Below, piece by piece: positions 24,691 to 35,953 of a DNA stretch of 64,000 bases. The translations under genes and the position numbers were made by a program. The notes under the pieces were generated by a model that was not told the DNA's origin, searched no databases, and was given only the letters and a program-made list of their open reading frames with translations. Source of the stretch: Homalodisca vitripennis (taxonomy: Eukaryota; Arthropoda; Insecta; Hemiptera; Cicadellidae); the NCBI RefSeq assembly GCF_021130785.1, contig NC_060211.1, positions 24,909,001-24,973,000 of the forward strand. The letters are read 5' to 3'. Numbering within the stretch: position 1 is the first letter of the stretch; every line of letters starts with the position of its first letter.

Positions 24691-25440
24691 GTACGTTTAT
24701 TCTAATTACTCATAGTACGTTTGTTCTGGTTACTCAACGTACGTTTATTTTAGTTACTAAAAGTACGTTTATTCCAAATACCCAAAGTACGGTTATTATA
24801 ATTACTCAAAGTACGTTTATTCCAAATACCCAAAGTACGTTTATTCTAATTACTCATAGTACGTTTGTTCTGGTTACTCAAAGTACTTTTATTTTAGTTA
24901 CTAAAAGTACGTTATTCTAGTTACTCAAACTGCATTTATTCTATTTACTCAAAGTATGTTTATTCCAATTACTCAAAGTACGTTTATTCCAATTACCCAA
25001 AGTACGTTTATTCCAATTACTCAAAGTAAGTTTATTCTAATTACTCAAAGTACGTTTATTCTAGTTACTCAAAAGTACGTTTATTCTAGTTACTCAAAGT
25101 ACGTTTATTCCAATTACTCAAAGTACGTTTATTCCAATTACTCAAAGTACGTTTATTCCAATTACTCAAAGTACGTTTATTCCAATTACTCAAAGTACGT
25201 TTATTCTAATTACTCAAAGTACGTTTATTTTAGTTACTAAAAGTACGTTTATTCTAGTTACTCAAACTGCACTTTTATTCCAATTACTCAAAGTATGTTT
25301 ATTCCAATTACTCAAAGTACGTTTATTCCAATTACTCAAAGTACGTTTATTCCAATTACTCAAAGTACGTTTATTCTAATTACTCAAAGAACGTTTATTC
25401 TAATTAATCAAATGACGTGTATTCTAGTTACTCAAATTAA
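24691..25440. repeat. Satellite C: 24-bp tandem array
   Basis: About 30 copies of a 24-bp unit, TACTCAAAGTACGTTTATTC plus CAAT, with C/T and A/G variants (TTCTAGT, TTCTAAT, TTTTAGT). Because the unit is a multiple of three and lacks a stop in one phase, it yields a 94-codon plus-strand frame (24956-25240) of repeating SNYSKYVY octapeptides. Single-base indels (near 25073 and 25269) break that phase, arguing against selection for coding. Confidence 0.95.
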
Positions 25441-25960
25441 GTTTGTTCATAATAATTGAGAATAATACTTTTTATATCTATTTTATTATGTACTTTTCCC
25501 TGAATTAACCACATTGCATGGTGGTTGGAACATAAATCACATTTAACACATGTCCATTATCTGGAAGTTGGAGCGGGATTTAGCACTACTTGCTATAACT
25601 AGTGAAGGCATTGAATAAAAACCTTTTAGCATAATTTACTTAGGCCTAAATACAATTTTAGGATTTGACGACCATAATTAGAGCCTTTGTTTAAATAAAG
25701 GGAATACAATATCCAATAGTGTTATTTTAAACACACGGTGCTTATATCTCTGGACCATAGACAAGATGAAAAACAGAAATATCACTAAACTACAGCGCAA
25801 TCTGAAGGCAAGGCCTACTATTACCTTTGACAGAACCTAGTTACTAAGCACAGTGAAGCGTAAAATTTGGATTGTATTTGACCTGGACAATGAACCACTC
25901 GGATCGGCCATAGTTAAAGTGTTGCTGAATAGGAAGGAATTTTCCTTGTTCCTTGTTTTA
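25441..25960. other. Intergenic, no gene seen
   Basis: No feature recognised between satellite C and the TIR element. Confidence 0.55.
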
Positions 25961-26515
25961 TTCAGGGAGAGTCAGAAATATGGTAAAATATTTTAAGACG
26001 TGATTGTAGACATAAAAATAAGAAAAATATGTTATATAAAGGTAATACGTGAGAAGTCAATTTCATAACATTTTTACACATTTAGTTAACTTTGCTTATT
26101 ATGGTTGTTTTCAGAATTAAATTTTCTACAATCCGGATTAGGAAAAACAAGTTGTTTATTGGTCATTTAACAATGTTATTGGACATCAAAAATTTAAGAC
26201 GGTATTTTTGTTCTGAGAGTTTTGGCAAATTTTATACTTTTTCTCAGAAACTGTTCACACTACAACCTCTACAGTGGTTTTTATTTGATTTTTCAGATGA
26301 TTTTCCTTATAAATCCACCTTATTTGAGTTAAAAAGTGAGAACAAAACATTTCAGAATCACTTAATTTCAACAGGTGAACTGAAAACAAAGTAAAATCTT
26401 TCGCCAGCCATTACTCACTAATGGAGCGTTTCCGGACCTACCTTTATATTTTTTTCTTATTTTTAGTTCTAAAATCACGTCTTAAAATATTTTACCATAT
26501 TTCTGACTCACCCAG
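25961..26515. mobile_element. Non-autonomous TIR element (about 555 bp)
   Basis: Left end GAGTCAGAAATATGGTAAAA then TATTTTAAGACGTGATT; the right end carries the reverse complement, followed by CCCAGTATAT. The TIRs extend for about 75 bp through ACATAAAAATAAGAAAAA.. TA dinucleotides lie at both edges (25959-25960, 26516-26517), suggesting a Tc1/mariner-type target site. The 100-codon plus-strand frame inside (26092-26394) shows no transposase motif and is regarded as spurious. Confidence 0.8.
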
Positions 26516-26517
26516 TA

Positions 26518-29047
26518 TATGTTTAATTACATCGTATTTCTGAGGTAATGTTTAAGCTCAAGTGTGTTTCCTTAATAATCATTAAACAATTTTAGTTCGG
26601 TCACTTCAAAAGTAACAAAGCAATTAATATTGTAGTACGTTTTTGAGACGCCAAAAAGTGATTTAACTCTGTTTATGGCAGCTAAACAAAAGTACGATAT
26701 CGTTAATAGCCGTGCTGGTTGTTATTCATGTGCACCCCCTCCCCACGAACTATATTTGCTTAAAGCCTTTAGTGCTTATCGCTTACTTTCAATAAATCTG
26801 GATTACAGAAAGGCAGCTGGCTCCGGCACAACATTGCAGAGGCGCAGTGCAGCAACTCTGCAAGCTCTCCCTGCTTCTTGTGTTCCTGACCTTCTTTTAT
26901 TACTTCCAATGTTTATGATACTTGCACAGTTGTGTGTGCTATGAATTTCAACTTTTACAAAATATTATTTATCTGTCTTACTAGTTTATTCTGTAAACAT
27001 TGTATGAGTGGATGAGTAATCTTTGAGCAATATATATGCTGAATATAATCTTTACGTTTTTTATATGTCAAGTTTTTCTAAGTCTTAAAATATAAAAGCG
27101 AAAAGCAAAATTTCGGGAGTAAAAACATTATGTATTCTTTTATATGTGCATTTAAGTGAATCATGGTTATTTTTCTATACAAAATCAAAATTATAAACCT
27201 CTTTATCTCGTAGACATGTTATATTCTATTGAAAAAAAAAAAATAATACAACGAACATTAAAATCATAGCCTGTCTTAAGTAGTTAAAATAAATATTACT
27301 ATCTCTACTCACTTTGGGTTTTGCTCAAAAACTCACATAACAAAAAACCCTTTTACTAAAAAGAATATCTTTAACTTCAATTTACAGTTAAAGGTTCACT
27401 GGTACTGTACCTACCTGATGCAAGAATATTTAAACATTATTTTAGGGCCTAAATAGTCAATAGACTCTGAAATTCACTTGCATTGTGTTGTGTAACTGCA
27501 AGACTTGATTACGATGGGTAAAATACTTATTATTCCTTAATAGAAAAGATTCAATATTAGTACATACTAATATATATAAATAAAGAGAGAAGTTGAATAA
27601 CTAAACCAAAGTTGATTAAAGTCAGTGGAATGGTTGCCAAAACCAAAAGTTGCAATAAAAAATTTAAGGGATTCAATATTTAGGATTTCAAAAATTTTGC
27701 ACACAAATTACAAGCACTTACTGAGTTTAGAAACATTATGTAAATGTGATTGCACTAGATAAGAGAAGAATCCATGATATGGTCCAGAAAACAAATGAAG
27801 AAAAACAAACAATCCTAAATCATAAATTACACCAATAACTTTATGTAAGGGATCTTTGAATGGGAGTCTATGATATACGATTTGTAAAACTGTTTGTTTC
27901 TAAGTTATTAATTTAGAGGATACTTAGTGCTGTGCTTATATTGGATTATATATAATGGTAAAATGAGATCAGTCATTAAAGTTTGGTCTTCAAAATGGAG
28001 TACAATATTTGTATAGGTAGCAGGTCCTTTCGTTGATACAAAAATATCACTGGTGGTAGAAAATACAATAAAAATGTTCTAAAATCCTGTTACTTTCACA
28101 AAGATCGTATACAATGAAATTAAAAATAAGGGACCAATAATCGACCCTTGAGGTAGACCTGTGGTAGCTGGAATGAAATCTGAATTTTAAAACCCTTTCA
28201 CCACATCACTAATCACTAAAGTTACGGTTACTTTTCTAATGGTAATTTCTTATATACATCATTACAGTACGGACGATTTATACAGGTGAATGTTTCACAT
28301 ACATTACATATGTTCGTATTTGTGAAATCTACTTAGGAACTACCAAATGGGGAAATCTTTAAAAAATAATTAATTATCCACTCCAGCTATGTAATGGTCG
28401 TTATAATGTCAGCGTCCAATGACCTGGACCTAATGGAAAAAGTTTCAATCCAATAAATTCAAAAGTATCTTAGTAAAATCCTAGAACATATTAAAAGAAA
28501 CTTGATTGATATTTTAAAGTTGTGACTTACAGAAGAACAGTTTCAAAGTTGTTTATCCCCGAGACACTCCCCTAGAGGGCGGGTGACGAACCTCTCGCAC
28601 CCCATCCCAATAATCGGCTTATGTTGGTCTACGAAGTGATTTGCTTTGTGACAAAAAACCCGAACCTCAATAGAGACTAACAGTATTGTGTCAATCCAAT
28701 GATAGCAGGAGCTCGAGGTCTAGCAGGGGTTCGTGACTCACCCTTCATTAAAGGCTCTGTGTGCTCCGATACACGTTCGGATGTGCTTTATTGGCTGGCA
28801 TTCTTGTCGTGGAAACACTTTGTTCATTAATTGTTTAGTTTTCTGTGGTAGGTATTGTTAAAGTATTTAACTTTTTATTACATAGAGGTGAAATTGAGTT
28901 TAAAATGTAGTGATGAAATAGGAGATAATCGAAATCAACGTAAGCAGTATAATAGTAAGATAGACACTATTTTATTGTATTGCTATTTTGTAAATGCAAT
29001 TGGCCAACACGACTTTTTTTGTAAGAAGAAACAACCAAATATAATTG
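26518..29047. other. Intergenic, no confident gene
   Basis: AT-rich except for a GC-richer block at about 28550-28780 that could be an old retroposon. The 89-codon frame at 26675-26944 has no recognisable domain. Confidence 0.5.
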
Positions 29048-29393
29048 AAGGAAACAGGATTTTCCGGAAATTTTCCATCGTTCAGTGATACAAGAAATCA
29101 GTAACACTTCGTTTCAAGATCTGCAATCCGATCTCTGCTTCAGGTAAATAACTAACCTAACATAATTACAAACTAGGGTAAAATAAACAAATCATACCAG
29201 AGCGTTGGGACACGCCTATTTCAGGAATCACAACCACCATGTTGTTACCTGACAACGTGTGGTGTTTTAGTTGTGCCTTCACTAACTCTAAAACATGCAC
29301 TTAATAAAAATCTAAACACAATACTAATTATTAAAACTGAACTACAGAATACAGGTGACCATACGTCTGCATTTTCGACCAACCACCTACGAC
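29048..29393 (-). mobile_element. Dispersed hairpin-bearing unit, single complete arm
   Basis: About 346 bp matching one whole arm of the foldback at 60.7-61.5 kb: it starts with TGAAGGAAACAGGATTTTCC, has the CTGAAG-hairpin-GAAAC motif at 29111-29143 (minus strand, here CTGAAGC) and ends at CCACCTACGAC, the same inner boundary as both foldback arms. It lacks the one-sided tail seen in the 22.2-kb and 60.7-kb copies. This shows that the arm is an independent unit and that the foldback is two such units in inverted orientation. Confidence 0.8.
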
Positions 29394-30745
29394 AAATAAC
29401 TTCAAACAAAGAACAAATGTATTGACTTGTTTTATGTGTAGCATTGAGACAATATAATAAGTAAGATTTAAATAGTCACTGAATTTAATAAATAAAGGTG
29501 ATGAAATTAAAAAAGAAATATAATCGTTTTAGTGAATTCATACTAAAACACAGGCTGAATAAATTAAAAAACATAAAATGTTGGTAAGTAAAAATGTAAC
29601 ATAATTATACATTTTTACATATTGTTAATTCGGTACTTACAGAACCATACAACACAGATATAGTGCGAAGTTTAATTCAATGCGAATGTTGAGTTTGGCT
29701 CCAGTTCACCTTCCTCTTACGTTTTGAGCTTCTTCGTTCTTCGTCGCCGACAATTTTTGGATCCCTCCAGACGAACATGACTTCAGATGTCAGGAGTCAG
29801 ATTTCAGATGCTGCACGTTCTTACGTGACTTTTATTCTCACGTTCTAAACTTAACATTCGCGTTAATAATCATTTTTCACAACATTTACATGCAAATGAA
29901 CAAGTTTAAAAACAATGGGTACATTTCAAACATACAATATTTACCTTAATGAAATAAAAATATTCAAGATAAAAAAACAAAGTAAGGGTAGCCGTTTCTA
30001 AGCAACATAGTCAAATATATGAATTTTTAGATTGTAGGTCATATATGATTAGTCAGTAGCATATAGTTTCATGAATCCAGTTGAATGAAGTTATAAAGAA
30101 TCTGTGCAATTAAATGTATTACCACGGTTAACCATTGTAGTTAAAGATACACTAATCCCAAATGTTTTTGAAGAGCACAACATCTCGATTGTAAATATAC
30201 ACATCAATCGCCAAATCTTCTATAAATAGATTTCATTCATATGTAGCGGATATTTCGAGGACTCAATTGTTCAAAGTTTGACTCGGTCTGTTAGCAATCG
30301 AGGGTTTAATCGAAAGTTTCGCCATCTGGTGTCCCAATCAGGAACGACAGATCAGCTCGGACAGGAGGGTGACTGGGTGCGGTGGGGGGAGGGGGGTTGT
30401 TGTTTCGTTTGTCGGCGTTAGTATAGACTACAAGCTGTACTATTAATTTATTGTGCTGTAAGTTTGACATTTTAAACCCTGGTTTATGATAGAGTTCCAA
30501 CATGATTTATTACTGGTAAGGTAGTTGATAATCTTGATGTAGTCGATTAATCAACGTTCTTCTTATTCACTGATACGGTACCACAAGACACAAAAAGTTA
30601 TATCGGTCTTAATGTTGAGTACTCTTTAAACCACAAAATGTATAAAATATAAATAAAATCAAGTTATTACTGTTGATGTTGAACCACAAAAGTTGCTTAA
30701 GTTGTTTGATAAATCCAAGAAATCTTAGAGAACGAACGACTGTCT
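29394..30745. other. Intergenic, no gene seen
   Basis: A somewhat GC-richer block at about 29680-29830 and a G-rich run near 30385. The minus-strand frame at 30306-30503 (Pro-rich) is the complement of that run. Confidence 0.5.
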
Positions 30746-31445
30746 TGTTATTGGCTGAGCTTTAGCGAAGCCTGTAATTCGAGGGACTGGAACATTTCAT
30801 TTTTTATCTCTATCTGCACGATTCTCGAAAAGAACTGACCTCTAGACTTGAAATTTTGCTTCACACTTCATTTTATATGAAAAACACTGAATTCGATAAT
30901 GGCGCATTTAACTTCATGGGAGTTGGCTGAGCGTTAGTAAATATTTTTACATCGGTGTTATGGTTAACCGTAATGTAAAAAGCGTGTAAAAAAACTCAAA
31001 AAGTAATGAGATTTTAACATTGTGGTATATTAACCTACGTAGCCTAACTATCCTAATCACACATCATAGTTTACAGACTTTTATTATTAAAACACTGGTA
31101 TTAAACCCAATTTAGTGAACAAAAAATATAAATGTATCATGTAGGAAGACAACTCGAGAAAGATTTCATCTGTAGATTTGAAAATTAGCATGAGATTTCA
31201 TTTCTAAATAGATCGGAATGAACTTAAATGGTGCATGCCCAATCATGGAATTTGGCTGAGTGTAGTTGAAGTCTACTAACCTATACAATTGGCTTTTTGT
31301 TTGTAGGTGGGTTTAAACATTTATTTTCCGTATGATTACCGATCTAACTGTAAATAATGAACTGATCTATGGAACTTAAATTTTGCATTGAACCTCCGCG
31401 AAGCCTATTGCGGTACACGCAGCGTACTCGCTTTAACGTCTATGA
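30746..31445 (+). repeat. Dispersed repeat (GAGCTTTAGCGAAG family), copy 2
   Basis: Starts with TTGGCTGAGCTTTAGCGAAG, then GGGACTGGAACATTTCATTT, ACTTGAAATTTTGCTTCA, and GAGCGTTAGTAAATATTTTT with GGTGTTATGGTTAACC at about 31000. A second diverged portion (31140-31445) includes GAAATTTTGCATTGAACCTC-like and CGCGAAGCCTATTGCGG strings that also appear after the copy at 58683-59060. The 74-codon frame at 31388-31612 starts in this repeat and is not a credible gene. Confidence 0.7.
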
Positions 31446-31905
31446 AATATACAGATGATAATGACTACAGCTACCACTACACAAACTTGCTCAGGAACTT
31501 GTTTGGATTCTTCTTGCTCTGGAAACGTGGTGGCAACGCAAAGGGAAAGATAAATTTTGTATTTCCTTCTGAGAAAATTATGTATGGGTTGTATGTCCAT
31601 AAAACAAAATAATCCTCTTAAATTATTTAGAAGCGGCTAAAACAATAATAGGTGAGATTCTATACGATATAAGTTTGTGATCTAATAGGAAATCTAGTTT
31701 GTGAACTTTTGAAAATTGCAAAAAATAAAGTTTAATTTTTAAACAGAAATTTTACTGAGTAGGTTTCGTTAGCTGCGGTTGGCGGAGCGCATGCTCGTTT
31801 GAACGCCTAAACAGGAAATGAGGAATGCGGCTTATATAATGATAAAAAGACTTGTACTTCATTTGTAACAGCTACAAAACACCTCTACTGATTAATATTT
31901 ATGTA
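31446..31905. other. Intergenic, no gene seen
   Basis: AT-rich, with no recognisable feature before the SINE. Confidence 0.5.
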
Positions 31906-32023
31906 ATTGAATCGTAAAAAGTAAGGGCTCTGTGGTGTAGTGGTAGCGCACTCGTCCGGCAAGTGAGGGATCCGGGTTCGAGTCCCGGCGGAGCAAGAAC
32001 TTTTTGTGCATAAATGTTTAATT

Positions 32024-32028
<5 letters not shown>
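31906..32028 (+). mobile_element. tRNA-derived SINE, full copy
   Basis: A tRNA-like head at 31926-31996 is followed by a short tail (GAACTTTTTGTGCATAAATG) and a (TA)n run. In the head the acceptor stem pairs at six of seven positions (GGCTCTG/CGGAGCA), the D stem is GTGT/GCGC, the anticodon stem CTCGT/GTGAG and the T stem CCGGG/CCCGG. The A box (TGGTGTAGTGG) and B box (GGTTCGAGTCC) are intact. The anticodon loop is CCGGCAA, so the invariant U33 is replaced by C and no confident amino-acid identity follows, although GGC would be the Ala position. Related copies at 41106-41175 and 41351-41428 argue for a SINE rather than a tRNA gene. Confidence 0.75.
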
Positions 32029-32078
<50 letters not shown>

Positions 32079-32108
32079 ATACAATATATATATATATATA
32101 TATATATA
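32029..32108. repeat. (TA)n microsatellite at SINE 3' end
   Basis: Two TA runs interrupted by AAAACAATACAA. Directly downstream of the SINE tail. Confidence 0.9.
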
Positions 32109-32805
32109 AAACCAAAATTACACGACCAAACTTCACCAAATTGTTCAGGAGGTCAAACTGAACGAAAAATGTGATATAATGTATAGTCCTATCTTGCTTC
32201 GTTTACCTTAGATCGGCCATTTTGTTTTTTACATACAATTAATTTTATTTTTAACACGGGTTTACCGATTTTGTTGAAACTTGGCACAAATAAACATGAA
32301 CATAAGTTGTAAAAAAATATTTAAAAAAAATCTTATGTGTATTTTCAAAATGGCGGCCATTAAAAAAAAGGTTGATTTTCAAGTTATTTAGGTTTTAATA
32401 TTTTAATAATATGAACATTTGTAAATGGACTCAGTTGTGAAACCAAGCTTTAGTTTATAAGCTGATATTAATTTTTTATAAATTATACGGTTATTAGTCT
32501 TAAACACCTTCACACACAATCAGGCTTTCAGGCGACTTCAATCGCCCAGGGCGGTGCTGCACGAATAGTGGTTTACAAAACTAAACGCCACAGTTAATGA
32601 CTTATAAAGCTCCATAAGTAGACCAAAGCCGATTATTTTGAAATGTCCGGTCAAGATTAAATATTTATACGGTAATTTTAAGAACCAATTATTTCATACG
32701 ATCTAAAATCTAAAATTTAATACTCAAAACCAACACAGTTGCATCTATTTTCGGCAAAAATTGGTCGAACTCTGTTATCTATAATTTGTGATCGGGAGTA
32801 TCTGC
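32109..32805. other. Intergenic, no gene seen; ends at gypsy target site
   Basis: AT-rich. The last four bases, CTGC (32802-32805), are repeated immediately after the LTR element at 40342-40345 as its target-site duplication. Confidence 0.7.
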
Positions 32806-33929
32806 TGTTCCGAGTTAGTGAAAATACAGGAGGCCTCGGAAGCGTGCCCCTCCCAAACTCGGAGCAAATCATAAAAAAAAAAAAAAACAATCACATGCCA
32901 CTAGTGGGAAGAGACAAAAACGAGACAAGATTTCGAGTACAAGAAATATAATTAGTAGGTGGCAAACATTTCCATGCAAAATACAATTATGCAGCACCAC
33001 GGTGCACCGCGTAACTTAAAAACTAAATAAACAACAATAAATATAATTCCAATAAATGACAATAACATAATAAATAAATAATATAATAATAACACAATAA
33101 ATAGAAATTTGGTCTATAAATAACATATATCAGGTACGGCAGTAGCAAAATTTTAACTGGTAATTTTTTATGAACTGAGGGGAGGAAAAGGTTGTAGAAT
33201 TTCTAGGCCCACTATTTTTGAAAAGTAATTTTGTTTCAAGTTTGTAGCCGAAATTAAAAAAAAATATATTTAAAAGCCAATTTTCGAAGGAGGCGGGGGC
33301 TTAGTTGCCTCCACGAATCCGAATTAAAGATGAAAATCCTCCCCTTCAGGTCATGTAACTAACTAAATAAATACTGGCTAGGTACTGGCCCTCCTCCAGA
33401 TCTAACATCTGGCAGCGCTCCCTGCACCCCAGTCCTCGCAAGTTCAGTATAAGAAGTAAAGAAACACATTTTTAATCCAACCTTGTTCCAGAAGAAATGA
33501 ATGGGAGCACTACACTCCGGTTGGATGCCGGTCCAATAGCGCTGGCAGGGCGCGGGCATTCCATTTTTTAGTTGTTCGGGCAGACTCGCCGCACCGTCCC
33601 GCTGACGGCACTCACGGGGACCCTGCCGAAAGTCGGAGAATTAGCCAGCCATGTGGAACGGGACGAGCAGCGAACAGACAGCAAACAGCAGTAGCTTCTC
33701 CGAACGTGTCTCCGAACAGTCTCACCGCTCCGAACAGTAGCCGGTGCCGGTGCCGGTGAACAGCTGGTCGGTAAACTAGTCAAGGTCAACCAGCTGACCT
33801 CAACCAATCAGTCCAACCAGGCAGAAAATCAATACTCTGACGGAGTGACTCCCCCACCGACTGACAAGAGTGGCCGAGGTGGGCAAAATAAAAGACAAAA
33901 ATAAATGTCCAAAACTGAGCCCCGGCTCA
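32806..33929 (-). repeat. 3' LTR of gypsy element
   Basis: 1124 bp, begins TGTTCCGAGTTAG and ends CCCCGGCTCA (plus-strand orientation). Near-identical to 39212-40341; the differences seen are short insertions or deletions, many in homopolymers (for example A15 versus A17 at 32874 and 39279). Confidence 0.97.
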
Positions 33930-33940
33930 ACCTCCCCACT
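33930..33940 (-). promoter_or_regulatory. Polypurine tract of gypsy element
   Basis: On the minus strand the 11 bases AGTGGGGAGGT end directly at the 3' LTR, the expected position and composition for the plus-strand primer of reverse transcription. Confidence 0.75.
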
Positions 33941-34163
33941 AAAAAGGGTGCAACCCCAAACAAAAACCTCTCCCCACTGAAAGAAGAACCAACAAGCTCT
34001 GGCACAGGAAACGGGAAGTCGAGAACCCTAACAGGAAACGAAGTCCTGAGCAGGAGGCAGACAAAACACGATCCTCCTGAAATTTTGAGAGGCGCCTCTC
34101 TTGGAGAAAGAAGAAAACAGAAAGAGAGTAAAAACGACACCACAGAGAGAAAACCAGGGGTGA

Positions 34164-35250
34164 TCAGTCCCCGGACACCCCCGCAGCCGCACCAGTATCC
34201 AGAGCATGACCAGAGGTATCACCACGGAAGGCCTTCAGATGAGAAACATGGGCCTTCCGCCACAACCTCCCCGATACGGGATCAACCAACTCAGCAGGAA
34301 CTGGGGAGAGAAAAACGAAGAATCGGTGAGGACCTGTCCACCGATAGCAAAGTTTGGCTGCCCGTTTATCCACGGCCGAACTGACCGGATGGGCCTTTAC
34401 AAAAGACAAGATCCCCCACCTGGAAGGGGTTAGCAATACGTCCCTTATTGAATTTCCTCCCCACCCTTTCCCTAGACTGTAGGAGCTTAACCCTGACTGC
34501 TTCCCAAGTGGTCACTTACATTGGGGAGTACCAGGTACTGGTAGAAGGACTATCCAGACTCCCAGAGATTAGACAAGGGATCAGAAGGAGGACGACTAAA
34601 CATGACCTGAAAAGGCGTGGAATCATGACTTTCGTGAAGAGCAGAATTGAAGGCTAACTGAAGCCAGCTCAGGTTTTCATCCCAGGTAGTTTGTTTCTCA
34701 GCGTGATAAGCGATGAGGGCGGCTCTGAGATTGCGGTTGAACCGCTCAGCATGAGAAGGCTGGGGGGTAGTAAGGAGATGTAGTAACATGTTTGATTCCA
34801 TGCCCAAAACAGAAGCGATGAAACTCCCTCGACACGAATTGTGTGCTGTTATCCGAGACGAAGGTGGCGGGCACTCCAAAATTCTGTAGAAGGAGGACTT
34901 GAGTGCCTTGACGGTGAGCGACGCCGTGGCACTCCTAAGAGGAATCAACCAGCAAAACTTAGAGAAAGCATCCACAGCAACAAGCAGGGAGGTGTTCCCT
35001 GACTTGCTACGGGGAAAGGGTCCCACATAGTCAATGAACACTTTCTCAAGAGGCCGCTCCGCCACCTCGGAGGAAAGAAGTCCTAATTTGGTATTTTTGT
35101 GATGGTTTACTGACCGAGCAAAGATGACAAGCTCGTACTCTACCAGCAATGTCTCTGTCCATACTCTTCCAGATGAACTTATCTCTGATTTTAGCGATGG
35201 TCTTGTGAATCCCTAAAATGACCGCCCACGGGAGAAACATGAAAAATAGG
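34164..35250 (-). pseudogene. Integrase region of gypsy pol
   Basis: Pieces of a retroviral-type integrase in several frames. The N-terminal zinc domain (about 35110-35230) shows GIHKTIAKIRDKF and the pair CHLC; the first histidine falls at a frame break. The catalytic core starts at FIDYVGPFPRS (about 35030, first Asp), continues in another frame at GVPATFVSDN (about 34850, second Asp) and returns to AERFNRNLRAAL (about 34740, Glu). The C-terminal SH3-like part at 34164-34436 ends with YRWTGPHRF, the GPY/F-type motif of gypsy integrases. All three catalytic residues can be located, but not in one open frame. The plus-strand frame at 33905-34384 is the antisense of this region. Confidence 0.9.
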
Positions 35251-35953
35251 AAAAGACCATCGGTATGAGGGCACTCGGCAGAACAATCTTGGGACCACAC
35301 CTCCGCGTCGGGCACGACAGCAGAGGACACCCTTGGACAAGAAGTAAGGAGAGTGGGCTTCTCCCTCTGGAGCTCACTAATGATGTTTGACAACTCGGGG
35401 TCTTGAAGTTGGTGAGAGCCAAAACTCTCAAAGGCAGCAGGGAAATCCAACATCACAGTCCCACACAACGGTGCTTGAGAATCAACAGGATCGCTGGGTA
35501 GATGATACATTCTAGGAAAGAGCATCGGCGACGACGTTTTGGGTGCCGCGAATGTGCTGCACCCTGAATTTAAAGGCCGCAATTTTGACAAACCCCAGCG
35601 ACCAATCTTCCCGAGTTGTCGAGGATGGGCCAATAGCCAGGAAAGAGCCTGATTGTCAGTTTCCAGCAGAAATTTCGGAATGCTCTAGGAACCTCCGAAA
35701 CTTATCCATGCCGAAAACGACCGCCAGACACTCCAGCTCATAAATAGAAGATTTCTTTTCCTGAAGGGTCAAAAGTCCTAGATGCAAAAGCGATAGGTTG
35801 CCGAGCGCCGTCGAATTCTTGAGAAAGCACAGCTCCTACAGCACAGGATGAGGAGTCAGTCTGCAAGATGAAGGGCTACTAAAGTCCGGTATTCGCAGCA
35901 CAGGAGGTTGGATAATGGCCTCCCTAAGCAGTTGAAAAGCACGTTCTTGATCT
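35251..35953 (-). pseudogene. RNase H and linker region of gypsy pol
   Basis: The minus strand at about 35640-35830 encodes EFDGARQPIAFASRT and SSIYELECLAVVFGM, typical of the gypsy RNase H domain (second catalytic Glu in YELE). Frame changes occur near 35770 and 35670. The segment down to 35250 is the linker to the integrase zinc domain and is poorly conserved. Confidence 0.85.

Noticed and set aside
26092..26394. 100-codon plus-strand frame
   Set aside because: Lies wholly inside a non-autonomous TIR element and shows no transposase catalytic motif.
26675..26944. 89-codon plus-strand frame with Cys and Leu-rich ends
   Set aside because: No signal peptide, domain or splice context that I recognise; compatible with chance.
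31926..31996. Functional tRNA gene
   Set aside because: U33 is replaced by C, and two related copies with shared non-tRNA flanks show it is a SINE head.
33905..34384. 159-codon plus-strand frame
   Set aside because: It is antisense to the integrase C-terminal region of the gypsy element and has no recognisable domain.
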